A DNA stretch of 64,000 bases from the NCBI GenBank assembly GCA_963942565.1, contig OZ012687.1:1924002-1988001 (forward strand), read 5' to 3'. Each line of letters starts with the position of its first letter. Position 1 is the first letter of the stretch. A model generated the notes under the pieces. The model made no database searches. It had not been told where the DNA came from and saw only the letters and a list, made by a program, of their open reading frames with translations. Both the position numbers and the translations under genes were made by a program. Below are positions 33,260-46,400 of the stretch, one piece after another. This DNA is from Maea johnstoni. Its lineage: Eukaryota; Annelida; Polychaeta; Spionida; Magelonidae.

Positions 33260-36200
33260 ATGCTCTATTCATCAAGTTCTACTCTTGAAATAGTGAAAAT
33301 GAAGCGAGAAATAAGTAAAGCGAAGCAGTGCCAGTCAGGCAAGCAGTGTGGTACCAGTTGCGTGCCATCTTTGTCACGGTTCGACTCATTTCGTGTCGAA
33401 ATTGCTACTTCAAGCAAATTACACTCCGTAAGTATACACCATTAATGCCCCTTGTATGGGTGTCGGGCGGTGAAATGGGGTAGACAGGGGGAGGGGGGTA
33501 CAGAGTTGTTTGAAATTTGATTGTTATATTGTTTGGCCTATTACAAGATGTATATATCAATTAACTATGTGGATATCAACATCTATCCTTTGACAATGGA
33601 ATGGAATGCGCCTTTGAGCATATTTATATGAAAAGGGCGCAATATCAAATGGCAATATTATTGTTTATTAATATTATTATTACATATAAGGGTATGATTT
33701 GCATTCTTTGATGTGTGAGAAATTTGGACTTTCTACAGTCATTGGCGAGATAAAATATGTTAGTAATGGAAGAAACTGCAGAACCTGGGGTGCACCACCG
33801 CCTTTCCCAGGGTCATCGGCAACTTTCTCACATACTGCAAGCCGAATTCGTACCCTGGCAGCAGTGGGAGGCAATGGACGGCCAGTACAATGCCGTATAT
33901 CTCTCAGCTATCGGGGCAGATCCTAGCTTCAATGGCACATAAATCATATAAACTCATTACTTACAAGTAGTTACTCTGTACCATGAGTGCACAATTACGA
34001 TATAGCGAACCTGGCCCAAACACCGAAGGAATCAAACTGTTCTTGCCGTGTAACTCTTTGAACTCTGGAAATAAAACCGCCAGGAAAAAGTCGCTGATAG
34101 TTTACTTTCGGCTTATATGGCAACCTTTCATCGTGGCAAACGGAGTGAATTTATCAAAAAAGAAATGATAAATAAAGACGGCGCATGGAATACTACGAAG
34201 TTCAAATTTTCTAGAAACACACAAACTTTTATCCAGAATTTGGAGGTTGCGTATGTCATTATTGATTATAAGCGCTATTAAGTACTAGTAACTATTAAGT
34301 GTGAATGGGTTAAGCATTCCAGTAAGAGGGGAAATATACCTCAATAAATGCACATATTCCAAAAATAAATCTTTGAACTTAGAAACCGCTCATGTGTCAA
34401 ATTGAACTAAAATGCCCTCATGAGGCTAGGTATAGATCAGCACTCTTCACAATATACCGGTACCTCGTGTAATCTTTGCCCAACATAAGTCAAACCTGTA
34501 AACAAAAGCACCTCTTGGCGATTCATACATTGTATATGGCCTGTTATTTAGATGTACCACTTCAGGTAGCACATTTGATTAAAAAAAAAGGAAAAACCAA
34601 AAAGAAACGGTCCTTGATAAATTGAAATATTTTGATGATTGTTTCTATTCACTTTAATCCGCGATGATGTGATAACATTTAATCAAATTCACTTTCATGC
34701 GTTTCTTTTTTAAGGTGACTGACATTTGGCTTCCTATCAAGATAGGAAAGGGACAGACAACCAGTCTAAAGAAGCTAATATTTAGATTGCAAAGGTACCT
34801 GGAAAAACATGCCAAAGGTGAGATATTAGCAACTAAGTATGCTTTCTGTTTTGAGAGAAAACATCAAATCTTTAATTTTTTTCTGTGGAAACAAATATCC
34901 TCATTGATTCAATATGTGTTAAGTTGTATATTTGGGTTTATGTAACTTTCAACATCTACCGTCCTACTGTGACGAACTAGAAAGAACAGGAATAGGGAAG
35001 AAATTCTTTTCTATTTCCTTATAGACCAAAGGGGTGTTGTATAGGCACCGTGGACAGCCCTTCCCAATGCCACACATCTTTATACAAAGTAAGGTCTCTA
35101 GACCACTGTGGATTCCCTTTAAGTGCGAATTTCAAATATAATCATCTAACATATTTTTACCGACTTATCATTCATTAGCTGACTTTCAATTACTTTATAT
35201 ATTCGTCACTTTTTCTGCCATATTTAAGCTAAATCATGATTCTTATTACTAGTTAACAATGATAATAAAAGTAAATAAAGCATTTTGACAATACAATTTA
35301 GAAGTAATGATAACATTTTTTTTCAGATCAGAAATACATCTCTCAAAAGGCCATGCCAAAACATAAAGATCACAGGCTCCACATATTTGAGGTCAACTCG
35401 TCCTTTACTCAAAACAACCTGGCATGGTTTCTTCAGGAGATCAAAGGGAGAAACCTCTTTAAAGACGTCTCCACAGAAGGCAAAGGATACATTAAGATCA
35501 TATATAAGGATATTGAAATTGTGGTTCAATTCCCATTGCGAAGGCTTCTAAGCAAACCTGTGTATGTGCAACAACAGACTTCAAATGGTTTTGGGGAAAC
35601 CCATCTGCCGATGGATGTCACTGATTATACTTCCCGCCATGGAGATGGAAAAGAAGATGGTGTGTTATACAGCTCTGATACCTTGAATACTAGTTCAACA
35701 AATGATACCTCGCCAGCAATATTGGAGGTTGAGCATATTCCTGATGTCTGGGTTGGATTGAAAAACATGGTGAACAAACCACCCCAGCCTGGTCTCAGCA
35801 TCGAGGAATTCAGAGAGGAAGAAGATAATGTAGATTTACTACCTTTCACTGTCGATGTATCCTCAAGCAGCAATTCCAGTCTCTGGGAAAGTACTGATGA
35901 TACACATCAAGAGAATGAAGCAACCTTGGCCGGGTCAACTTCAAATCAATGGGTAATAGTCCAGTCAATCTACGCTGAAAATGGCCTAAACTAGAACAAA
36001 TTGCTACAGAAGGTTTTTTTGCTTTAACTGGTTAATTGGAACTAGCTGAACATTATATCAAAAGTTTCCCGAAAGTTAGCCCCCCTAAGGACCCTAATTT
36101 GCGTATTTTCACATAAAAATGGCCAAAAACATATGATTTTGGGGATTTCTTTAGCATTTTTTTGTTTTTGAGAGTTGAACCTCCAATGTTGACCTGTATG

Positions 36201-39200
36201 TACTACAGATGTTGTTTGACATTGCTATGAATTTTTTTTTTCCAAAAATGCATCCTAGTGGTCAAATTCGGGACAAACATGTTTAGAAAGTGCTAAAAAC
36301 GGACATTTTTTGCAACGTTGCTGATGAAAGAAGCCACCCTCCAGACTCAAAAAATAATTTAACACCAAGGTTTAAGATTAAAAAACTGCCCAAGATTGTA
36401 CTAAGCCCAAAAAAACTAATATCGGTATAACTTGGTACCACTTTGGGGGACCACCAATAACCCTTATATTTTGAAAGCCCTTGAACCCCTTTTTTATGCC
36501 AAATTGGACAAATCACTGATTTCAGGGCCTTGTATTTCCTGAACTAACCATCATATAGCAGCGATATCATTAGGTCTCAATGAGTATGTTACATAGATGC
36601 TGCAGAAAGAAATATTTATTTTAATATTGACCCTTTGGTCAAACAAAGTCATTTGAAAATGGCCATTTGACCTTCGCTAAGGAGAGTTTTGGTTATTCAC
36701 ATCACATATTTCGGGGCCTTGTATTTTCTGGACTAACAAGCATATAGCAATTGAATCCTCAGGTCTGAATCAGTATGTTACATAGATGCTGTAAAAAGAA
36801 AATATAATTGTGATATTGGCCCTTTGGTCAAATAAGGTCATTTGAAAATGGCCATTTGACCTTTGATAAGGAGCGTTTTGGTATTTTGCATCAGGATTGC
36901 GTAAATTGGTACCAGTTGGGGGGACTGCAAATTACCCTTATATTTTGAAAGCCCATGAGCCCCTCAAGTACCTGCTTGATGAACATCTGCAGCTGGTAGC
37001 TGTTTTGAGATATTGAGCTCCCAAGGTACTAGTACCGGGTATGTCCCTTTTTTGCCAAGTTGGACAATTCACAGATTTCAGGGCCTTGTATTTCCTGAAC
37101 TAACAGGCATATAGTAGCTAAATCCTTGGGTCTGAAGATGTATGTTATATAGACGCTGCAGAAAGAAAATAAAATTTTACTATTGACCCTTTGGTAAAAT
37201 AACATCATTTAAAATGACCATTTGACCTTTGCTAAAGGGAGTTTTGGTTATTCACATCACAGATTTTAGGACCTTGTATTTTCCGACATAATCAATAATC
37301 ATACAGCATCCTAAGTTTGTTACATTGATGTCGTAAAAAGACAATATGATTTAAATATTGGCCCTTTTGTCAAATACGGTCATTTGAATATGGTCTTTTT
37401 ACCTTAGAGAAGGAGTTAATTGCTCTAAATGTACTGTGCCAACATTAATTCCTGCGTTAAATGCATGGGCAGCCTGTGCACAACACAATACACAACTGTA
37501 CCCCTGATTGCCACCCACTTTCCTGGGCATGGATGACCTCACAACTGAAGGTAGCTTTGAATCACAAGCTACGTGGGTCAATGATGTCCTTGGCTTACTT
37601 TTTGACATGTTATCCATGGGTGTTTGTACAACCAGGCACTTGCAGACATCCGCTTGATTGCTGCAGGAATTAAATGTCAGCAGTACTTAACCCTACATAA
37701 ACAATATTTTCAGGGTAATGCAAGTATACAATAGGCATAATGCATAGGGGTAGTCAAATAGGGTTATTTGAAAATACCTGTTTGATCATAAAAAGATACA
37801 TTTTGGCTATTCTCTCAGTTTATGCAGATCAATATCTTACAACTTACTATAACAGTTTTTTGAGGGCTATATCTAAAAGCATGCTGTATAATGAAGTATG
37901 TTTTTTTTCTGGTCATTCTTCTTATCAAAAATAAAATTTGAAAGTGACTCTATGGGCTGGATCCAAATTTTTGACCAATTGGTAGCATTCAGCGAGTCTG
38001 CAAATGAACCTATTTTGGAAGCACTTGATCATCATTTCAATTTTTGGACTTTCATACACAAAGTAGTTTGGTATCAGAACTTTTAACAGGTACCATGATA
38101 CATTATGTGCGGGTATAAACAGTATCAAATATATAATACATCTAAGACATATTGATCTGCAAAAACTGATAAATCAACCGAAACATATTTATCATGGTGA
38201 AACAGGTATTTTCAGATGGCCCTATTTGACTAAAAAAATTCAAGAAAGGGCCATCTCCCCTGGCAGTATCCCTACTCTATACTTGCATAGCTCTGAAATA
38301 TTGTTAATCTAGGTTAAGTACATTTTGAGAAATTGGCCATTGAAAATTGAAAAAATGCTAGTACCGTATTACCCCGCGTACACCCCGCATCCCCCTAAAT
38401 AATACGCAACCCGTCACTAAGTCCCTCTCCTTATGTAAAATACAATTCCCCGTTTATAATACGCAGGGGGAGTTGGCCGGCCATTAAGTGCAGAGAGCTA
38501 TATGTCTGCCATGGTCTTTCAGCTGAGAGGAGCGAGTCTAGGACAAATAAACAGGACACAATTACAATTTGGTAAGGGTTTGTGATGGTATATTGTAATT
38601 GATACTGATTTGTGCCCATTTGTTGACATCACTCGTCAAAAGAGCAGACAACAGCTCGTGCCAAATCTGCTCCCCTGGCTTATCCGTATCAATTTCAATT
38701 CACCCTCCCGAGGCCCTTTCATCCCCTAATTATAACGTAATCAAAATCCAAATATGGATGGATATGCCGTCCTTTCCTCCCTGGAGGTACTCAAATGGTG
38801 TTTTCCAACCCTGCCCCACATGTCCCCGCACCTGTAGCATCGATGTGCAAAAAGTTCTGGTTCTTGTACCTGTTATTAACACACACCCCCTCCTTGACAT
38901 AGGTGATGCACTGTATAAAAGTGTGGGGTGTATGCGGGGAAATATGGTAACCAAAATGGGCCGTATCTAAGGTCAAATGGCCATTTTTAATTGACCTTGT
39001 TTGACCAAAGGGTCAATATTTTAATAATATTTTATGTTTACAGCATCTATGTAACATACTGATTCAGACCTGAGGATTTAATTGCTATATGCTTGTTAGT
39101 TCAGAAAATACAAGGCCCTGAAATCTGTGATGTGAACAATCAAAACTCTCCTTAGCGAAGGTCAAATGACCATCTTCAAATGACCTTGTTTGACCAACAG

Positions 39201-41427
39201 GCCAATATTAAAATAAATATTTCTTTCTGCAGCATCTATGTAACATACTCATTGAGACCTAATGATATCACTGCTATATTATGGTTAGTTCAGGAAATAC
39301 AAGGCCCTGAAATCAGTGATTTGTCCGATTTGGCATAAAAAAAGGGACATTACAAGAACCTTGGGTGGTCAATATCTCAAAACAGCTATCAGATGCAGAT
39401 GTCCATCATGCAGGGACTTGGAAAGGGGTTCCAGGGCTTTCAAAAATAAGGGTTATTGGTGGTCCTCCCAAATGGTACCAAGTTATGCGGTCCCCCAAAC
39501 TGGTACCAAATAACCAATACACTCCTTTTCTAAGATCATATGGCCATTTTCAAATGACCTTATTTGATCAAAGGGTCTTTACTAAAGTTATATTTTCTTT
39601 TTACAGCATCTATATAACATACTTATTCAGATCTGAAGATTTAACTCCTAGGTGATTGTTATGTCAGGAAATACAAGGCCCTAAAATCATTGATGTGAAT
39701 AACCAAACGGTTCTGATTGGAGGTCAGATGGCCATTTTCAAATGACCATATTTGACCAAACGGTCAATATTACAATTATATTTTCTGTTTACAGCATCTA
39801 TATAATATACTTATTCAGACCTGTAAATTTAACTGATGTGTGATTGTTAGTTGATGGAAATACAAGGCCCTGAAATCTGTGAATTGTCCAATTTGGCATA
39901 AAAAAGGGACATAATACATTTTTAATTTATGCAAATTAGGGCCCTTAGAGGGGGTAACTTTCGGGAAACTTTTGATATGATGTTCAGTTAGGTCCAATGA
40001 ACCAGTCAAAGCAAAAAAACCTTCTGTAGCAATTTGTTCTAGGTATTTCATAATTTGACTGGACTATAAGTAAATTGGATTCAAATTAGTTTTGCATGTT
40101 TCATTTTCATCTGTATATTGTTTACCTATTTCATTGATGATATATCAGTTGATGGATTATGTTTAAGTAAGCGATTATCAGTTATTGTTACTACTAAATT
40201 ATCATTATATTTGCTTGCAGATAATTGGATAAGTGGGTGGTTATAATCATTGCTAAATGGTGACAAAATCAATGAACAAGAAACTCATTTATTCTTTTCT
40301 TCATCTTTGTAGAATAGCACAGATGAAAACATTAAGAGAACTGCTGCAGACCTATCAATGGAACCATCAGCCCTTGACAATGGACTCAGTAAATCAAAAT
40401 TCAAAGTCAAGAGAGCATTCATCTCTTTCAAAAGCCTCTTTACAACCAAAAGAAACATTGAGCAAACTGATGATTGTAAAAAAGCAGATCTCTCTGATGA
40501 TCATTCCAACACCAGTGCAAAGCAATCAGTAAATGGAGTCCTACATGCTGAGCTGTTTCTGGCAGAGGGCAGCAAAGATCATCAACATCCACAATCTGAC
40601 ATTTCTGATGAAATGAAGAGCATCTCCTATTCATCAGGTTACCTGCCATCCATATATCCACCTACCTTTAATATGGCTAAATCCTCAACCCAGATAGATG
40701 AACCAGAGATGAATAGACAAAAGACTGGGTCAAGTGTATTCTCATCTCTTAAATCCTTCTTTTCCAATAAAAGAAAGTCTGCACTACCGAAAGACTGCAT
40801 GCCAACACAAGACTATGCCTACAAACATGCTGCTATTCCTGCAGATCAAAATATTTCTGATACTCACAACATCCTTACATCTCACATGTTCCCAGCAGAG
40901 AGCAGAGAAAGTTTAGTTTCAATTGATCTTGGAGATGATCAGGATATCAACAATAATAGCATTGTGAGTGAGCCAGAAGCATGTTCTTGCATTCCGATAC
41001 AAACATCTATCAAGCAAAGTATTGTCCAGGGCATCCAGAGGATATTCAGAATCAAAAGTAAGTACTGGTATATGTACACAAAAGATACATTCTATCAAGA
41101 AGATACTTAGAAAAGATGACTGGTATTCTATCCATCGAAAAAGTTAAACAGCTGCAAATGTAAAACAAAACTTCATAAGTAGGGTGTTAAGCTAGATACT
41201 TTTATGAGTGCTTTTGAAATCAAAATGCTCTGTCCAAAAAGGTTATTGTCTGATTTGTAACATATATATGCTTATCATAGAAGTATGCATAAGAGTGTAC
41301 ACTGGTTCACATCTTTGAGTTTCATTGGAAATTACTTTTTGGTCGGTCAATTGTGCTTTTAAAGTATTGTCATGGGATATTTATAGGCAGACTCTATACC
41401 TTATATTTATTTTTTGTTACAGATTAG
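33260..41427 (+). CDS. Unrecognised five-exon gene, 548-residue protein with repeated basic/hydrophobic motif
   Basis: Exons 33260-33427, 34715-34817, 35327-35952, 40313-41057 and 41423-41427 (stop TAG, then 3' UTR). All introns are GT-AG and all junctions keep frame (phases 0, 1, 0, 1). I do not recognise a family. Exons 1-3 give a mixed region (SLKKLIFRLQRYLEKH, then FEVNSSFTQNNLAWFLQEIK) followed by a polar acidic, serine/threonine-rich stretch (about 165-299). Exon 4 has FISFKSLFTTKR (335-346) and VFSSLKSFFSNKRK (441-454), about 107 residues apart, and a weaker third, SIVQGIQRIFRIK (535-547), at the C-terminus. AE-containing segments follow the first two at similar distance, suggesting an internal duplication. 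No signal peptide or membrane span. The start could instead be the ATG at 33299. Intron 3 contains a 4 kb foldback element. Confidence 0.72.
33541..33682 (+). mobile_element. LINE 3'-end fragment, same family as the 43.4-47 kb LINE
   Basis: About 140 bp matching 46838-46975: TAACTATGTGGATATCAACA, ATGCGCCTTTGAGCAT and GGGCGCAATATCAAATG, then an ATT-rich tail. It is a severe 5' truncation lying in intron 1 of the unknown gene, in the gene's orientation. Some substitutions separate it from the long copy. Confidence 0.85.
33780..33930 (-). mobile_element. SINE fragment (box A SINE family), diverged
   Basis: The plus-strand pattern GGCAACTTTCTCACATACTG, then GAATTCGTACCCTGGCAGCA, matches the antisense SINE at 55.3 kb (GCAACTTTCTACCATGCCC, then GATTCGAACCTTGGCAG). 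It is intronic in the unknown gene. Confidence 0.5.
35994..40039. mobile_element. 4 kb foldback DNA element with tandem-repeat arms
   Basis: Outer ends GAACAAATTGCTACAGAAGG and its inverse are identical for 30 or more bases and similar for about 110 bp (through AAAGTTTCCCGAAAGTTA). A TA flanks each side, within CTAG. Inside, each arm has four copies of a roughly 190 bp unit (marker CAGGGCCTTGTATTTCCTGA, then ATGTTACATAGATGCTGC, then AAATGGCCATTTGACC): near 36523, 36713, 37080 and 37270 on the left, and inverted near 39106, 39296, 39673 and 39860 on the right. The middle (37400-38990) is unique sequence with a nested element at 38362-38949. No transposase frame is visible, so it is non-autonomous. 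It sits wholly in intron 3 of the unknown gene, starting about 40 bp after the donor. Confidence 0.85.
38362..38949. mobile_element. Nested TIR element, possibly pogo/Tigger-like remnant
   Basis: Ends TACCGTATTACCCCGCGTAC and its imperfect inverse (TACCATATTTCCCCGCATAC read on the minus strand), followed by ACCCC on both. TA at the borders fits a Tc1/mariner-pogo target site. A short plus-strand stretch reads IQIWMDMPS, resembling the WxDMP motif of the pogo DDE domain, but the frame breaks after it. The pogo assignment is tentative; the TIRs are clear. It lies in the middle of the 4 kb foldback element. Confidence 0.6.
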
Positions 41428-41960
41428 GATCCTTTACACATCCTAGGGAATTCTATTGCAGAGAAGAAGTGTTCGCTGTAAATCTGAGATGAATCAGCTA
41501 GTTATCCCAAGTCCTATCAGCAGGATTTACAGGTCCGCTTCACGTAAATGGAGTTTACTTCATGGATGCAGTTCTTATCATGTGGTGAAAACAGTGCCAA
41601 ATGTGTCTTCAAGAACAATACAAGAGTGTAAATGTGTTCCAAAATAAATGTGTCAGGAATTAAACAGTCATGAAATGCACTTGGTGTAGTGGATGGCTTT
41701 AGCACAGGCACAGTGCTAGACTTGTAATCACCTCGTTTGATAATCATGGGGAAGGGATCCATTCGGTTGTTTAGCAAAAGACAAGTTCAACGAGTGTACA
41801 CATCCCATTCATGCCTGCTCATTCCTACTAAGCCCTGAATATTAATGGTATGCTTTTGATGAGCAATTTTCATAATTATGTGAAAGATGATTTGTTTACG
41901 AAATGAAATCATGTCATGCATAAAAGTGTAAATACATTCTAGTTTTTGTTTAATAAATTT
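41428..41960 (+). other. 3' UTR of the unknown gene
   Basis: Follows the TAG at 41425-41427 in the last exon, which opens at 41423 after a TTTTTTGTTACAG acceptor. Candidate polyadenylation signals are AATAAA at 41643-41648 and in TTTAATAAATTTG near 41950. No other feature is seen. Confidence 0.5.
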
Positions 41961-42078
41961 GTTTTTAAGATAGCTGGCTTTACTTTTTCCTTCTTATGAC
42001 TGTGTCTTACTTATTATGAAGCAAACTATTATTGCCCTTGGTTCTTCTAATGCATAATCGCTGGCAGTGTCATGATAC

Positions 42079-42711
42079 TTATTTGATATCGAGCCAGACC
42101 ACCTTGCTAGTGACTGAATAGTAATGGTTTGGGAAACAAATGTTTGAGCGAATTTCATTGTATTTAGACGAAGCTACAACGGCAAGTGAACTTCCCTCGC
42201 CACTGTAGTTTGGATTCCAATGAGTACAGGGACCATTGCGGCGTGAGTGAAGCAACTGCAGGTTTCGGTTGTGCACATGCGCATCTGGCATCACCCGGAT
42301 GATTGCAATCGAAGCCGCCCTGTTTCCTTCTTCTGCTATTGATGTTTTCTGTATAGATTTAGGTCTGCTGTCGATGGTTCTTGCAATGTGACCTTCGCAG
42401 ACGTGGCCTGCTAAATAATGCATCTCAGAACAAAACCTGCTAAAATTTAGGTCAGATCGATCTCCCATGAAATGCTCCCGTTGTCTGACAAATATGGTGA
42501 TTAACCCTTTCAACATCAGAGTTTTGTATTGAAAGTTCCGGTTGCATACGATGATGTTCCTAGAAATGACGATGATTGGATCGTAACTAGGCAAAATATT
42601 TGAAGAAATAGTGTTGATTAATTCAAATTCATCATTTCTACAAATACTTTCCAAAATATTTTGTTGTGAACTTTCTTTTAAACGTTTCGTCTGAATACTA
42701 TGATATTTCAA
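42079..42711 (-). other. Long open frame, no recognised product
   Basis: A 210-codon stretch without stops, unusual for this AT-rich DNA. It opens at a TTG (42711), so a true start would have to be an internal ATG or an upstream splice. No motif, membrane segment or family resemblance is seen; composition is mixed and polar. It is antisense to the preceding gene and upstream of the LINE. It may be an exon of an unknown gene, a decayed element or chance. Confidence 0.25.
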
Positions 42712-43439
42712 AATGAATGAATAAAGCAGAAATTAGCAACCATCTTTTAGAAATGGTGTTAATGAAAGTACACTTTTTATTCCTACAAATAATTTCTTGG
42801 AGACCTTTTCAGCCATTGCAGACATAAAGGAGCCTAACAGAATACAGGGTTGCTTTAAGCAACCCCATTTATATCTGGTGGTCTGTCATACAAATGGCGT
42901 CTTGATCTAAGAATCGTTCAAAAATGAAAAAATGGGGAACAAACAAAATTTAGCAAAACATTTGGAGGAAAACTGTAGGTTAAAAGGTTCCGATTATCAT
43001 TTATCCCACACATAGTTTACCAAAGTTGCTTTTTCATGTATAACGACTTCAACGAATTAGTATTTTGACCACAGGTGGCATGAATGGGTTCATAACTATT
43101 TTTCCTTTTCTTGCTTGTGAGGGTTAGCTATTGCTGGTTACTCGTGAAGCATGAGAGACAACTTTCCCTCGTGCATTCCGTAAGGTTGCCGCGATAAAGG
43201 GATTCAGGCGATTTTGTCAGATCGTAAACATCAAAGAGCGAAGACTGCGAGTGCCTTGGTCTAAAGTTGTTAACTATTGATCCACGAAATGAACGCGTTC
43301 CCAGCCTGGGTTGTCGCTCGTCAGCTGATTGGCGGGGCCATCAGGCCCGCCTATCTGGGAAGGTGTTTTGAGATGTACATAATGACATAATGGTGTCAAT
43401 ATATCCTTTTGACACATAGTCAAAGGATAAGCTGAGCGC

Positions 43440-46400
43440 CTCTGGCTGCCAGCATGGACATCAGCTCCTGGGTTTTCCAGCAATTGCTGGAGAACCAGGA
43501 GGATTCTACCATAAAGACTTACCTAGGACCTGCATAACATCACCAGGATCAACTAGATGAAGTCAGAAGACACTTTTGTGCTTGAAAAACAGCACAATCT
43601 GGATACTTTCATATGAATCTTGGACAACTGGCTATCTTAGGACAGAGCTGGTCTGTTACCAGCACATGATAAAAAGGGTCGTAAAAGATACTTGACCCAG
43701 TTGCAGACATCTTCCATGCTATCTGGCCTGGCACCCTGTAACGTGATCCAGCATGACCCCTCTAAGGGCCTATACAAGAAACTTCTTGCTGGGAGTACAA
43801 CAGACCACAGTTCAACAGCGGCCCAGAATCCCATTACAGGTGCTACTGACTCTCAGAGCATATGAAATATGCTCAGTCCCTAGAACACACAGAGGGCAGT
43901 CTGCTAGGAAGATTGGAGTGGGTCCCAATAGGAATGGGGCCATTCACTCTAATCTTCTACAAATAAGCACCACCACTCCAGTCAAAACATCAGGACTGAC
44001 TGTGGGATGCCTGAACATCCAGTCTGCCAGGAATAAAACAGACATCATCAGAGACATTGTCATTAATCATGACATAGACATTCTTTCGTTAACTGAGACC
44101 TGGCTCACCACGAAAGATAAGGATGATTTCCACGTCAAAGGACTATCTTTACCTGGGTATGAACTCAAACATACACCAAGACGTGGAAATCAAGGATATG
44201 GAGGGGTTGGTGTCCTACACAAGGCTTCAATCAAAATCATCAAAACAGATGTTTACAAGTCAGACAGCTTTGAAAACATGCAGATCAAGTTTAACACAGG
44301 ATCACGCTGCCTTGATTTAATTACCTTGTATAGGCCACCACCCAACCAAAAGAATAAGTTCACCACTGGTCAGTTCTTCGAGGAGTTCTCTTCATTTCTC
44401 CAGGACAAAGTCACTGGCTCAGGTGACTTATTGATGGTTGGTGACCTAAATTTCCATCTTGATAAAAAGACTGACAACACCACCCACAAATTCACTGATA
44501 TGCTGGGGTCACTGGGTATCGAACAACACGTCAATAAACCCACTCACATGTCTGGACATATATTGGATGTTATCATGTGTCGAGACACAGATAATCTTGT
44601 ACAAGAGGTCCAGGTGGGTGATATGATAACAGACCACCATCTACTGTTATGCAACGTCCATCACCCCAAGCCACACCTTCAGAAGACAAAAATAATAACA
44701 AGGGCCTTTCGCTCCATTAACCTGCCCAGTTTTAGAACAGACATTTCACAAGGACTGGGGGATCCTGATGACAACCTCTCTGTCACTGATCTCATGGACA
44801 TATATGATACACAACTAACCAATGTGCTGAATAAGCATGCACCCCCCAAGGAAAAGTCTATTGTAATAAGACCACAACAGCCTTGGTTCTCAGATGATCT
44901 CCATCGAGCAAAGTCTGAGAAAAGAAAAGCTGAAAGGCTGTGGAGGAGAACTGGCCTGACAGTTCATCGTGAAATCTTCAAGGAAGAAAGAGACAAATAC
45001 AACAAGCTCCTTGAAAGTAGCAAAGTGTCATATTACAATCAGAGGATTATTGACTGTGGGCAGGATTCAAAAGCGATGTCCCAGACAATGAATGAACTCC
45101 TCTTCAGGCAGAAAGTGTCAAAACTCCCAGAACACAGCTCTGCAGGAGAACTTGCAAATAGGTTCTCATGCTTTTTCAAGGAAAAGATTGATAAAATCAG
45201 GGATAACCTCCCTGACTGCTCTGACATCAACCTGGAAATAGCACAGTCACCACCTGTTTCCACTCTGAATGTTCTGCGGAATACTACAGAGGAGGAAGTA
45301 TGGAAGATAATTTGCAAGTCTCCTGCGAAAAGCTGCATGCTTGATCCAATCCCAACTTGGCTCATCAAAGAAAGTAGAAGCGAATTACTTCCAGTAATGA
45401 CTAACATCATAAATTCTTCTCTCAGATCTAGCCAGGTACCGAAATCCATGAAGACGGCTATAGTAACACCGTTACTTAAGAAATCTACCCTAGATCCAGA
45501 TATTCTAAAGAACTACCGTCCTGTCAGTAACCTTTCTTACATCTCAAAACTGTTGGAGAGGGTGGTGGCGGGGCGACTCACTGACTACATGACTGAGAAC
45601 AACTTGCATGAACATTTACAATCTGCTTACAAGCCTGGTCACAGCACTGAGACTGCCCTAGTGAAAGTACAGAATGACATTCTAACCAGCATTGACCAGC
45701 ATGGAGTAGTTATACTGGTCATGTTAGATCTGAGTGCGGCGTTCGACACCATCGACCATGATATTCTATTCAGCAGAATGGAAAATACATTAGGTATTAC
45801 GGGTCAAGCACTTGCTTGGTTTAAGTCTTACCTGTCAGGACGCACACTCCGCATCAAGATTGACAAGTCATTCTCTGAGTTACAGGACATTCTGTGGTCC
45901 GTACCACAGGGATCAGTGTTAGGACCATTGTTGTTCCTGATCTACCTCCTACCCCTTGGAAAACTCATCAGAAAGCATGGTTTAGAGCTTCACATATATG
46001 CAGACGACACACAGCTCTATCTGGCAATAAAACCTTTCACTCAACAAGCTGTGGACATAGGAGTTGCTAGGCTGGAGGGCTGCCTCACTGACATATATAC
46101 ATGGATGTCACAGAACAAGCTAAAACTGAATGCAGACAAAACGGAAGTCCTAGTGCTAGGTACCCCTAAGCAGCGAGCCAAAATATCGGTGCCTAGCATC
46201 TCCGTAAATGGTGAGATTGTTAAGATTCTCAATATACCTATCGGCAATCTGGGCTCTGTTTTTGATCCAAGCATGAATATGGCCGCACATGTGTCAAAGG
46301 CAGTCAAATCTGCAAACTATCACCTTCGAAACATTGGAAGGATCAGAAAATACTTGACTGCAGAATCAACTAAAGGTGCTGTCATATCCCTGGTAACCTC

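Noticed and set aside
38599-38970. 123-codon frame as a gene
   Set aside because: It lies inside the nested TIR element and only a short stretch resembles a transposase; the frame is not coherent.
42846-42866. Short hairpin GGGTTGC...GCAACCC as a histone-type or terminator stem
   Set aside because: The stem is short with no downstream element or histone gene; it is likely chance.
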